This document shows positions 1-9,364 of a stretch of 64,000 nt of DNA, piece after piece. Each line of letters begins with the position of its first letter. The stretch's first letter is position 1. Source of the stretch: Centrapalus pauciflorus (Eukaryota > Streptophyta > Magnoliopsida > Asterales > Asteraceae). Both the position numbers and the translations under genes were made by a program. The notes beneath the pieces were generated by a model, which had not been told where the DNA came from, searched no databases, and saw only the letters and a program-made list of their open reading frames with translations. The DNA lies in the NCBI GenBank assembly GCA_020465985.1, contig JAANYP010000721.1:186001-250000 (forward strand). The letters are read 5' to 3'.

Positions 1-368
1 GTCTATAAATGATAAACTTCGGATTTCATAATTCAGTATTTTTACTAATTTTACGAAAACGCGATGCTGTAAACAACATTTACTAACATGCTATTATAGT
101 TATAATGATGTACAATTCAATATTATTTATGTTCATGGACCATTGGTCCTAGTTAGTTGTAGGAGTTAGAGTGAATAGGTCTATTCTAACATTGGTGTCT
201 CAATGATCGACTTTGGATTTCTAATAGTATTATTCTGTACTATTGTAACGAAACCCGATGCTTTTAAAAGAATACACCAGTTCTATCTCACACATATTTC
301 AGACTACGCGTCAATGTTTATTTTCACTTAGTCTTTGTTACTAACCTTGTTGTGCATATACAGAACAA
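1..368. other. No gene seen; AT-rich flank
   Basis: This stretch is AT-rich and shows no open frame of useful length, no LTR end and no recognisable domain. It precedes a short ORF3-like fragment. Its origin is unknown. Confidence 0.3.
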
Positions 369-733
369 ATGGAGGTTTCTGAACTACTAACTCTCACAAT
401 ACCCCACCCTCCCATCCCTCATTATAATAACCAACTGCCAGAATCCGTCTTACTAAACCTTGCCTTGGACATAGATTTCCAACCCCACTACTGGCAGTTG
501 GACCTTGACGCATTACATCAGGAGACAAAGGACATAACCTTTGACATGCTCAAAGGTAACCCTATTTTCTAAGCCCTTACCACTAGCATCTTCGTCTCCT
601 CCATCTACCTCAAAACGTTTTGGGACCACATCAAGTACTTTGATGAGGTTGAACCTCACTTTGTCCCAAAGATTGACTCGGTACCTGACGAGCCGTCGTT
701 GTGGCCCGTAGATATAGTCCAAACAACCTACTA
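369..733 (+). pseudogene. Fragment resembling the copia accessory ORF3 N-terminal region
   Basis: A 67-codon frame starts at 369 and reaches a TAA at 570-572. The same frame then continues to a TAG at 732-734. The part around the stop (MLKGNPIF, then ALTTSIFVSSIYLKTFWDHI) has the pattern of the conserved start of the ORF3 proteins in elements A and B: a short hydrophobic helix, ALT, a stretch of I, V and Y residues, then FW. In A the matching words are VYALTHNP and HFWNTL. The match is short and judged by eye, so this could be another degenerate transposon ORF. No flanking LTR or pol was found. It would be a relic of a further copia-type element. Confidence 0.33.
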
Positions 734-734
734 G

Positions 735-3180
735 TGTAGGGAAGTAAGGGTCGAATCCGCAGGGAGCATGTAGGTTTATTATGGTTATATTGCTAGTTTC
801 TTTATGATTAGAAAAGCGATTTAATTTGCGAATTGGATTGTTTAGAATGGTTGATTAAAACTAAATTAATACTAAACAATGGCAAATCAAACTACGATCG
901 AATAACAAATCAAATAAAAGATAACCATTTACGAATTCACTACGTCATAAGTTATTATTCAATTGAATATCATGCAATGGTCACATAGACATAACCAATT
1001 ACTTAGTCATATTAATCATAAACACTTTAATCAATAAATCTCGACATGGCGCATGCAATATTCATTACTTGTCTTAATCCTAAACTATAGACTCGACACA
1101 AATAATAATATCACTATGAAGTATCTTGCTTTTACCAATTAAATCATTCAATCATAACTAACCAAATGTATATCATTTGTGTAACGAAATGTATCAATAT
1201 TCTCAAAACACATTAATACAATAAAATCATTCAATTAAATAAAACTTAGTCGTAGATCCTCCGCAAACGGCTATGAAGTGTTTAGCCCCCCATCACGTGT
1301 TCCGCACCAGAAATGATTGTGGAGATCACCATTAGGCTTATAGGAGATGAACGGTTGGCATTTCACTTCTTCGTACTTGATCCGTGACTTGATTGCAGCA
1401 GGGCTTCACCAGCGTTTTTAATAAACCGAAACCCCCTCAAAACGTCCGCAAGTCTTCTCTATTTATAGAGGACAAGACTTTAGGTTTTTCGACGTAAAAA
1501 TGCGGCCTGAGGGTCTTTGTACCGCAGAAGCGTAGCCCGGGCGTAGCCTAAGCCCCCCTGCGCCTGGGGTATGGCGGACCTGCGCTTGGGGTATGTTGTA
1601 CTTGCTCTCTAGGTCTCAAACTCACTGTTTTGGTAGCGTAAGGCGACGTAGGCTTGCGCCCCCATCTACTCGTTTTGCGCTGAATTTTTTCGTGGCGCTT
1701 TGAAATGACTTCCCGACCCTGAAAATGAAATATTATGTAAAAGTACTAAAGTTACGAAGTTAAAATGCATATATGAGCCTTTTAAACTACCGAAAACACG
1801 CAATAAGACAGTCTCATCAAACCTCCCCAACTTATCTCTTGGTCGTCCCCGAACAAGCCTTAGAATCAGAACTAACTATGTACTGACTGTATTAGTAGTG
1901 TGTTAGTAGTGTGTTCAGTAAGTCTAGGTAAAGCCAACCTTCGTAATAATGCATTAAGTTTTTGAATGTAAATTAAAGAACATTTTCGGTTAAAACAAAT
2001 TTTCTCTAAGTAATTATAATGCATCTCACTTTTGGAAATTACCCTTTTAGCTCAAGGTTACCAGTCTTAAAACACGTGGGTCTTTTGATCATCTTTTCCA
2101 TTTATGCATGTATACGACAAATATTACTTTTGATTACCATGCTTTGACTATTTTTTTATTTTTACTCGAGTTTTTATTGTAGCGTTTCTAGTTGGTCCAT
2201 GTAGCGGGATTTGGGTCAATCACTCCCAAACCAAATGGTTTTAGGGAATTAGGCAAGAATGGTACCCCGTATAACTTAATTTCCTGAACCAACTAGGCTA
2301 CCCTCGAATCTTTTGAGGCTGAAAACATGATTAAGTTTTCGCCCTTATTGCATGAGTTTTTCAAAATGTTTGACACATTATTTTCATTTAAGCATAAATG
2401 CACCTTAACTGACTTGAACTCAACTTACATTAAAATGTTAATTATTATCACGAATCTTAACATAATTCTAGAATTTCTTGCTAACACTAACTTATTCTAG
2501 GTACATTTTTCTATCTATCATCATTTTTCACGGCCTGATCGGCAAAAAGAAACATAGGGGAAAATTCAAAAGACTGCATTGACACTAAGCATTCACATTT
2601 AACATGACTCGACATATGAAAACAAACACAGTCAACTACTGAAATAAAATAACAAAAATTAAAATTCTAACCCAAACAAGCAAATCTAAATATGACAAAT
2701 GTGAAGAGCAAGGAACGATGATACCTAATCACTAGTAAGGAGGAAGAGTAGGACCGAAGATACTACTGAAAAAACTATCAGGCTAGAAATCTTCGTGATG
2801 TCGAACCCCTTTTCAATATGCTTAGTTCTACTATTCATGATATGTCGTAGCTCTCGGCCCAAGTGGTTAAATTTCAATCTAATAATAATAAAAAAGTTTG
2901 TGGAGGCTTGTTAGATCATATTAAACATTTCATAGAACCTACCCTCCCCAACTTGGACCATTGTGATGTCCTCGTCACATAAACACACTTATAATGAGCA
3001 GAGAATGGACATAATCATATTCTTAATAAGATTCTTTGCTTATTTGGGATAGATGAAACTAAATAAAAGTAAACTTATGTCTAGAAACAACTAAAATTGC
3101 GTTGGAAATCCTCCCCAACTTAGTTAATGACACTAAATCAATTAAAACAATTCACCTTTTCCTAGGGAATCACGAATGCA
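735..3180. other. Gene-free stretch, probably Athila-like 3' noncoding region
   Basis: No sustained frame in either direction. The phrase CCTCCCCAACTT recurs three times on the plus strand (near 1825, 2943 and 3110). GTCGAATCCGCAGGGAG lies near 753. In my memory both phrases recur in noncoding parts of Athila/Tat-like gypsy elements. It lies downstream of the minus-strand gag-protease remnant of H, so a 3' region of H is the likeliest reading. No LTR boundary could be fixed. Confidence 0.35.
1559..1595. repeat. Two-copy GC-rich direct repeat
   Basis: CTGCGCCTGGGGTATG at 1559-1574 is repeated with one change at 1580-1595, inside a patch (about 1500-1700) that is much richer in GC than the rest of this region. 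It lies in the noncoding part of relic H. No function can be read from it. Confidence 0.7.
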
Positions 3181-3425
3181 CTTAGCACATGTAACAAGCC
3201 GTTAAACCCCTCGGTATCCCGAGTGCACGAGTGTTGTCTCGTGAGGGTTTCTAGAAACACACCCAGAAACTTCTCTGGGTTACCTCCCAGGAATCGCTAA
3301 GTTTTACGTCTTCAGCCAAACGTACTGCTCCTATACTAGTCTATATATGTTTGGGGTCTTCTAACCAATTTAGTTCAGAGACCGGCATATTATTGGTCGC
3401 CCATTTTAACCGTGTCTAATGGAAA
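3181..3425 (-). other. Athila-like hallmark after pol remnant
   Basis: On the minus strand the words GACGTAAAACTTAGCG and CCTGGGAGGTAACC lie together near 3283-3314. They resemble a phrase found downstream of pol in many Athila/Tat elements (GGGAGGCAACCC and a preceding GACGTTAA-type word, from memory). Position and strand fit H. The stretch holds no open frame. Confidence 0.4.
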
Positions 3426-3545
3426 CTATGGTATTTTGAAGATTAACAATAATTGTTCATCTGGGAAGGAGTCCCTAATGTGACCAGTTAAGTCTAATGG
3501 GAGAATTAGGAGTCTGGATAGGTGGTCGACAACAACATTCTCAGT
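3426..3545 (-). pseudogene. RNase H C-terminal remnant of Athila-like element H
   Basis: Directly after the TAG that ends the protease frame, the same minus-strand frame reads NVVVDHLSRL and then DSFPDEQLL before a stop at 3426-3428. These are the words that end gypsy RNase H in Athila/Tat elements (NVVADHLSRL, DxFPDE). Reverse transcriptase and most of RNase H, normally over 1 kb, are missing between the protease end and this piece, and integrase does not follow. H therefore has a large internal deletion at about 3545. Confidence 0.6.
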
Positions 3546-4695
3546 CTAAACTACTGCCTCTTTATATTTTACTAACACTTGCATTAGAGCTTTTTCTTGT
3601 GTCTTGGTCGGATCAGAAGAAATAATGACTGACAGAGTATCATTCCGACCTAAGAAAGCATAATTTAAATGAACAGGCAAGGTTTCTAATTCTAGAACAG
3701 GTGATTGTTCCATTGAAGGTCTTGTAGATTGAGGCAAATCAGTTGGTAATTTCTCAGGCTTATGGGTCCATGGTGGTTGTTTAGGTTCCAGAGTGGATTC
3801 CATGACTACCTCAAACTCGTTGCATTGCTCAGAGTGTGTCATAGCAGTATCGTGGTCAACAAAGAATAATTTTGTGTGGTCCTTGGCATTAATTAGTGAA
3901 TCGTACTGCTTAAGCTCATCCACCACATCTATCATGTAACATTCTGAATCGATTAAAGAAGTGGTGGAAGCATTGAACACGTTTAATCGCAGCTTGCGAT
4001 TCCCAAAGGCAATATCTATAGCTCCCATTCTACAATTGATTTGAGCATTAATTGTAGCTAAGAATGGTCTACCTAAGATTATGGCTGGCTGGTTTTCTCC
4101 AAAAGAACTCTCTGTATCTAAGACTAAGAAATCGAACGGATAGTAAAAATCTTCTACTTTTACTATAACATCCGATAAGATACCCCTTGGGTATATTTTT
4201 GACTGATCTGCCAGTTGTAGAATTATATCCTGTAGCTGGCCTAGATCATGCTTGTCAAAAAAATTTCCTGGTAAAAAGTTTACACTGGCTCCATGGTCGA
4301 GTAATGCCTTTTTGATTTTCACATTGCCAATTGTCACTGGAATCAAAGGTGATCCAAGATATTTCAGCTTTGGTGACAAAGAATTAGAAATCACTGCACT
4401 GACTTGCTCTGTTAAATTGATCTGCTTGGGAAGCGAGACCTTAAACTTCCTTTTTTTCGTGCAGAGATCTTTTAAAAATTTGGCATAATAGGGTATTCGT
4501 TGAATGGCATTGACCAATGGCAGCAGGGTAAGAAGGAGGAGCTGTGGTGTCCTGATACTTAACCGCCTCCCCAACTCTGGGAGTTCGGATATCTGCCTTG
4601 ATTGGTTCCTTGAAAGTAACTTTCTTAGAACCCTCCATCTTCTTAGGATTCTCTGTCTCATCATACACGACCTCAGTGTCGGTGTCTTCTTCCAC
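3546..4695 (-). pseudogene. Gag-protease part of Athila-like gypsy element H
   Basis: The minus-strand frame holds a retropepsin-like domain. The active-site word is LLDHGASVNFLP, where Athila proteases usually read D-L-G-A-S, and a later IILGRPFLATI word matches the second conserved loop. Upstream, YYAKFLKDLCTKKRK matches the linker between gag and protease in this lineage; it is reached after a frame change near 4500. The frame ends at 3546-3548 with QVLVKYKEAVV, which resembles the start of Athila reverse transcriptase. The catalytic Asp is kept but the next residue is His, which I have not seen in active copies. A dead relic. Confidence 0.7.
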
Positions 4696-5228
4696 TTCTT
4701 GTTCCTTTGGAATTTCGATGTTGTCTTCTCTTTGCCGTGTGCGTGCAGAGGATTTAGAACAGTGTTACTTGGAAGTTTTCCTTCCTCTTGTCTTGTGAGC
4801 GATTATGCTATCTGACCCATTTGGCGGCTCAGCATCTCGTTAAAAGCCGATTGTGCTTCATAAATTTTGCGAACTTTGAAAATTGTGAACACTCATATTC
4901 GTCTCCACATTAAAGTGAGGTTGATCACGTTGGTTCGGATTGTAATATCGCTCATCCTTGGTTTAGACTGATGATCGTTAGGCTGATCATTTTTCCATCG
5001 AAAAGTAGGATGATTTCTCCATTCCGGATTCTAGGTTTCCGGAAATGGGTTATCCCCCTTTCGATGAGCTCTAAAACCATATGCTTCATTCGCATATTCC
5101 TCAGTGGGTTGTACTTGATGACATGCTTCAGAATGATGAGATGGATCCCCAAATATTACACATTTAAGTGATGCAACAGGGTTTTGGCTAAAACCCTTTA
5201 TTAGTTAATTGAGATTTCACTCTTCACT
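4696..5228 (-). pseudogene. Degenerate gag C-terminal linker of H
   Basis: This connects the gag domain to the protease frame on the minus strand. It has several stops in all frames and no recognisable zinc knuckle. It fits the variable region of Athila gag by position only. Confidence 0.4.
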
Positions 5229-5690
5229 TCATGTTTCCAGGCGTTGTCTATACCCGTCACCTGAAACTCCAATATTATTCTCAGAACCGGCATAAACTTT
5301 GAGACCTTTACTGAGTTGATTTAGTAATTCCCAAGCCTCATCATCTTCTTTAGCTAAGAATGTGCCACTTGTAGCGGCGATGATCATGTTCCCACTCTCT
5401 TGGCTCACACCATCAAAGAAAGTTTTGACGAGCATCCATTTTGGAACTTCATGATGTGGACAAGCTCTTAGCAATTCGTTTATCCGATCAAATGACTCGT
5501 AAAATTGTTCACCAGGTTTTTGTTTGAAACCGATGATCTCTTTTTGTTTCTCAGTGGTTTTACTTATGAGGTAATACTCAATGAGAAATTCGCGTTTCAT
5601 TTGATCCCAGGTTGTGATGCTATTGGTGGGTAGCGACACAAACCAAATTTTGGCTTTTTCTTTTAGTGAAAAAGGGAATAATCAAAGTTT
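5229..5690 (-). pseudogene. Gag capsid domain of Athila-like element H
   Basis: The minus-strand protein reads FSLKEKAKIWF, TTWDQMKREFLIEY and GFKQKPGEQFYESFDRINELLRACPHH, the signature of the retrotransposon gag family (Pfam Retrotrans_gag) in Athila/Tat elements. The open part covers 136 codons. The frame can be followed upstream to about 5690 across a stop. It ends abruptly against the interior of the LTR of element F. Gag would form the virus-like particle. This copy has no start region and is not functional. Confidence 0.75.
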
Positions 5691-5736
5691 TAAACCATAT
5701 GTGGTTATACCTTGAACATGATTAGTTTTAAACCAT
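5686..5736. repeat. 13-nt direct repeats at the H/F junction
   Basis: AGTTTTAAACCAT occurs at 5686-5698 and again at 5724-5736, separated by 25 nt. The first copy is part of the gag frame of H; the second lies at the broken inner edge of F's LTR. This looks like a repair junction with templated filler rather than a target duplication, because neither neighbour ends in an LTR terminus here. Confidence 0.7.
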
Positions 5737-6347
5737 CCGTAAGAATAAAAGGTCAGATTTTTCACTTATTTGGATGATTTAAACAACGATTTTTTTGTTT
5801 CTGTAACTCCTATAGACTTCAATATATGATTTCCAACTGATATTACAAACATGCAAAATCAATTATTCAGATTTAGAAATCTGAATTTTTCTATTTAAAC
5901 TCTCAAATAAACCTTAAACTTAAGAAATTAGTTTCTTACCTTGAAATCTTGTAGATTTTGTTGCTTGATACTTGTTTGTAGATTTCTCTGACTTGATTTT
6001 GAATTTTGTTGCACAATTGTTGTTCTTGATGAAGAAGATGAAGACGGCCATAGGTTGAAGAGAGAGAGAGAGAGAGGAGAAGAATTTTTTTGAGTTTTCT
6101 TTGTTGTGATAAATGAGCATTAAATCTCATTTTTAATTTATATATTTAACAAGTTTGTTAAATCTACAATTAAACCCCCAAACTTTATGTTTATTACATC
6201 TCTTTTAGATTTGCTGAACTAAATAATTTATAACATATATTTAACTTAATTAAATAATTTCTTTACTTAATTAAATTATAATACATATAATGTAATTAAA
6301 TTACATTATTAAATAAATTACAAAAACGCTAAAGCTTGGGTATTACA
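5724..6347 (-). repeat. Truncated 3' LTR of chromovirus F
   Basis: Read on the minus strand the LTR begins TGTAATACCC at 6347, one base after GAGCCCATTC, exactly as the 3' LTR of the related element C begins at 51840. About 620 bp remain, against about 2.37 kb in C. It contains a TATA-like TATATAAA (6137-6144), a CT-rich stretch (6060-6078) and a strong splice-donor word CAAG/GTAAGAA. The inner part is cut off at the junction with H. Confidence 0.7.
5933..5943 (-). promoter_or_regulatory. Candidate splice donor in F LTR
   Basis: On the minus strand CAAG/GTAAGAA places a GT at 5939-5938, about 205 nt after the TATA-like box. The same spacing and word recur in the LTRs of C, D and G. The partner acceptor lies in the missing part of F. 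Confidence 0.45.
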
Positions 6348-6384
6348 GAATGGGCTCCACCACGCTCAAACTTCGTCCTCGAAG

Positions 6385-7170
6385 TTAGCTATGTTCAAAC
6401 AAACTTGGATATGTAGCTTTCATCACATCCTTTGATTCCCAAGACTGATGCGAACCTTTGTGGTGTTTCCACTGGACGAGCACCATCTGCACCTCTTTAT
6501 TGCGAAGCTTCTTTGGTCTTCGAGTCCAGAATACACTCTGGCTCTTCAACCACGCGAAGCTTCTCGTCAATTTGCAGATTAACATGTGGTATCTGAACTT
6601 CTATTTCATCAGCCAAGCTCTTTCGCAAATGACTAACATGAAATACCGGATGTATTCCTGCTAAGTCCGTTGGCAATTCAAGACAATAGAACTGATTCCC
6701 TATCTTTTCAACAATCTTGAATGGACCAATGAATCTTGGAGCTAGGTTGTTTCGCTTTATAAATCGCAACATATTCTTCATTGGGGATACTTTCAGCATC
6801 ACCCAATTGTTGACCACAAAACTAATTGATCTATGATGCTTGTCATAATATGATTTCTGCCTGCTTTGAGCATTAAGAATGTTCCTCCTAACAAGTTTAA
6901 TATATTCGTGAGTCAACTATAGAAGGACAGGACCCGCTAAAGGCGATTCACCTCTTTCGCGCCAACAGGTGGGAATTCTGTAATTTCTTCTGTAGAAAGC
7001 TTCAAAAGGAGCCATCTTGATCGTAGAATGATAGTTGTTATTGTAAGAGAATTCGACTAACGGCAAATGGTCATCCCAGTTACCACCCAGATCAAGAATG
7101 CAGTCGCGAAGCATATCTTCAAGAGTTAAGGTAGTGTGTTCACTTTGGTCATCTGCATTAGGGTGATAAG
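6385..7170 (-). pseudogene. Integrase C-terminus and chromodomain of chromovirus F
   Basis: Minus-strand frames cover the end of integrase (YHPNADDQSE with the catalytic Glu, then LVEFSYNNNYHSTIKMAPFEA), the GPFKIVEKIGNQFYCLELP and HPVFHVSHLRKS stretch, and the chromodomain (QMVLVQWKHHKGSHQSWES, ending SLFEHS). A stop near 6917 and a frame change near 6497 break it. Residues match element C almost word for word, so F and C are related Tekay-type chromoviruses. The reading frame is cut at 7166-7170 by insertion of A and resumes at 63016. In this lineage the chromodomain is thought to guide integration to marked chromatin. Confidence 0.85.
7166..7170. repeat. Target-site duplication of A (left)
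   Basis: ATAAG here and at 63016-63020 flank element A. Removing A and one copy restores the integrase reading of F across the site. Confidence 0.9.
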
Positions 7171-7704
7171 TGTTGGTACACCCAGTGTGACGACAGCAGT
7201 CTAGTTTTTGTTATAGATAGGTCATTATTAATAAAAGTCATGACTGTTTGTTCATCTTTATGTCTTAAGTTCATGATTATGTATCATGTTGTTATTAAGT
7301 TCATGATTGTGAGAATATGTTCTTAAGGTCAAGGCCACGAACTTAAGGCTCTTAAGTTCGTACGAACTTACCCTTAGTAAGTTCGTATTCGCATGGGCTT
7401 GAACTTGTAAGTTTGTGGACTTGGGCTATGCACGAACTTAAGGGTTATAACATAAAGTTATTTGTGTTATTTCAAAGGACTTCGAGAAATACACTTTCAG
7501 AGATTCGTGAGAGCATTCAGACGAAGCTAGAGAGTTTTGCAGCATCTAACGGAGCAATACATCGTGTAAGGTCATTATTCTATCGGCTAACATCTTGTTC
7601 GGCTCCGTGTTCCCGTGTGATCGATCCGTAACCATGATATGAGGATTCCTCAATTGTTTGACGTTGAGACGCCTTGATTAGATCCATAGACGGTGGACCT
7701 TACA
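7171..7704 (+). repeat. 5' LTR of copia element A
   Basis: 534 bp, TGTTGGTACACC to GACCTTACA, followed two bases later by the PBS. It contains several CGAACTTA words and an 18-bp perfect palindrome at 7353-7370. Compared with 62482-63015 it has about 50 differences by eye, with the same total length. Confidence 0.93.
7353..7370. repeat. 18-bp perfect palindrome in A LTR
   Basis: TAAGTTCGTACGAACTTA reads the same on both strands. The 3' LTR keeps it with one change (TAAGTTCGTGCGAACTTA near 62663). It is built from two inverted copies of the CGAACTTA word that is scattered through elements A and B. Confidence 0.85.
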
Positions 7705-7706
7705 AG

Positions 7707-7718
7707 TGGTATCAGAGC
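7707..7718 (+). other. Primer-binding site of A (initiator tRNA-Met)
   Basis: TGGTATCAGAGC follows the 5' LTR after two bases. It is complementary to the 3' end of plant initiator tRNA-Met, the usual primer for copia minus-strand DNA. Confidence 0.93.
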
Positions 7719-8298
7719 CTACAATTGGATGTTCTTTGTGTTTCGTTGAACATTCATAGGTTTCTTGTGTTTTACGGTTAAATCACATTTTCTTGAAATT
7801 TTTACGGTGTTTTGAGTAGTTCGTCAAGCTTAAAATCTTCTTAGTTAATCCTTTCAGTGGATTTCAATGTTTTTTGCCATAAAAACATTGATTGAATCTG
7901 ATTTTTTGAGAAAAGTCGAGTTTTGACCATTTCACGAACTTGCGGCGCACGAACATAGGAGGTGTTTTAGGGTTTCCACGAACTTGTCAGACGCTCCTCC
8001 ACGAACTTGCGGCGCTCGAACTTGTCATAGATTCGATCTTGTCCATTTAGGGTTTCACGAACTTGAATATCCTACGAACTTGTCAGACTCGAACTTGTCA
8101 GACACGAACTAGGGTTTTTTAAACCTGTGGTCTCTCGAACTTAGTTGCCCACAAACATAATATTAAAACAAACTTAATTTAGTAAAACGAATTTAAATAT
8201 AAAATTCCTACGAACTTAATCTCAGTCCATACGAATTTGTTTCAAATTTATTTTAAAAATTAAGTAATTTAAGTTCGTGAACAAAAAGTTTTACGAGA
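7719..8298 (+). repeat. Untranslated leader of A with CGAACTT array
   Basis: A 580-nt leader between PBS and gag. From about 7940 to 8280 it holds about a dozen CGAACTT-type words, many as CACGAACTTG or CTCGAACTTG with irregular spacing. The matching leader of B (about 42240-42600) has the same feature. No open frame. These could be packaging or translation elements, but nothing in the sequence proves it. Confidence 0.7.
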
Positions 8299-9364
8299 AT
8301 GTCAACTCTATACAAGTTTTTTGAAATGGATCAAGAAGTAGGCAAATCCAATTCCCCACCCAAGCTGATGAAGATTGAAGACTACTACTGGTGGAAGGAT
8401 AGGTTTGCAGACTTTGCACGTTTCAATGATATGCGTATGTGAATATGCATAGATGAAGGATATGTTCCCCTTACACAGGAACTCGAAGGCGGGATGAAGG
8501 TTCTGTCCTATCAACATTTGAAAGATCTGGACAAGAAAATTTATGAAGCTGAGAATCAGGCTTTATCATCGACTAGAGTGGCATTACCTTTGGAGATTCT
8601 ACACACCTTTAAACATCACCGAACCTCTAAAGAACTGTGGGAGGCATTGGAGAATATGTATGAGGGAAAACCTAGGGTTAGGAAGGGGAGAACAGAATTG
8701 TTGAAGCAGCAATTGCTATCTTCAAAGGGCTGAAGAATGAGACCTTGGATGAGATAATCACAAGGTTGTATCATCTTCTGACAGAACTTGATAACTACGG
8801 AGTTGAGTATCAAGAATCTGATAAGATTGAAAAACTTCTAGATGCATTACCAGCAAAGTGGCAGATGTACACCGCGTTGATAAAGCATGATGAAGATAAA
8901 TTGGCCAATCTCACCGTTGAATAAGTCATTGGAACACTGAGGGCTTATAACTTCAAGATAGAATAGAAGGAGTGGAATACGATCAAGTACAGGATCCTGA
9001 AATGTACTTCGGAAAGTCTAAGTCATCAACTTCTAGTGTACCGAAGTCGGGGGCTACAACGTTCTTTTCTGGATAAGAGGAAGGCAAACCTGCAGAAGCT
9101 AAAGAATCGAATGGTAGGCCATTTTTAGGGTTTTCAAAAGCGGAAGATCAACCACAAAATTGAGGATCAACTTCTTAAGGTTACACCAAAATGCCTATGA
9201 GTGCTAAGTCAGCTGAGGAGCAACTAAAGCTTCTAGCTTCGTTTGTAGCAGCATACGGCAACTGCATTCAAGGAAAAATCAATGATCCTGCTTTATGGGA
9301 GGAGGATTAGGATCAGGTAGATCTAGACGATTTAGAGCAGGTGGACCTGCAATGACAACTGGCC
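8299..9364 (+). pseudogene. Gag capsid part of copia element A
   Basis: ATG at 8299. The frame reads PPKLMKIEDYYWWKDRFADF, a tryptophan-rich start typical of UBN2-type (copia) gag, then TSKELWEALENMYEG and GRTELLKQQ. A TGA at 8440-8442 replaces the Trp codon present in B (MRMWICIDEG). A frame change near 8727 follows, then LKNETLDEIITRLYHLLTELDN continues in another frame with more stops. B's copy confirms the order of motifs. Gag would assemble the particle shell. Not translatable as one protein. Confidence 0.8.

Noticed and set aside
735..3180. A complete LTR of the Athila-like relic H in this stretch
   Set aside because: No pair of repeats, no matching termini and no PBS could be found in the window, so the boundary cannot be placed.
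5686..5736. The 13-nt direct repeats as a target-site duplication
   Set aside because: They are too long for LTR elements, only 25 nt apart, and there are no LTR termini beside them.
7940..8280. CGAACTT arrays as heat-shock elements
   Set aside because: Heat-shock elements need GAA and TTC units separated by two bases in alternation. Here TTCGAA has no spacer and word spacing is irregular.
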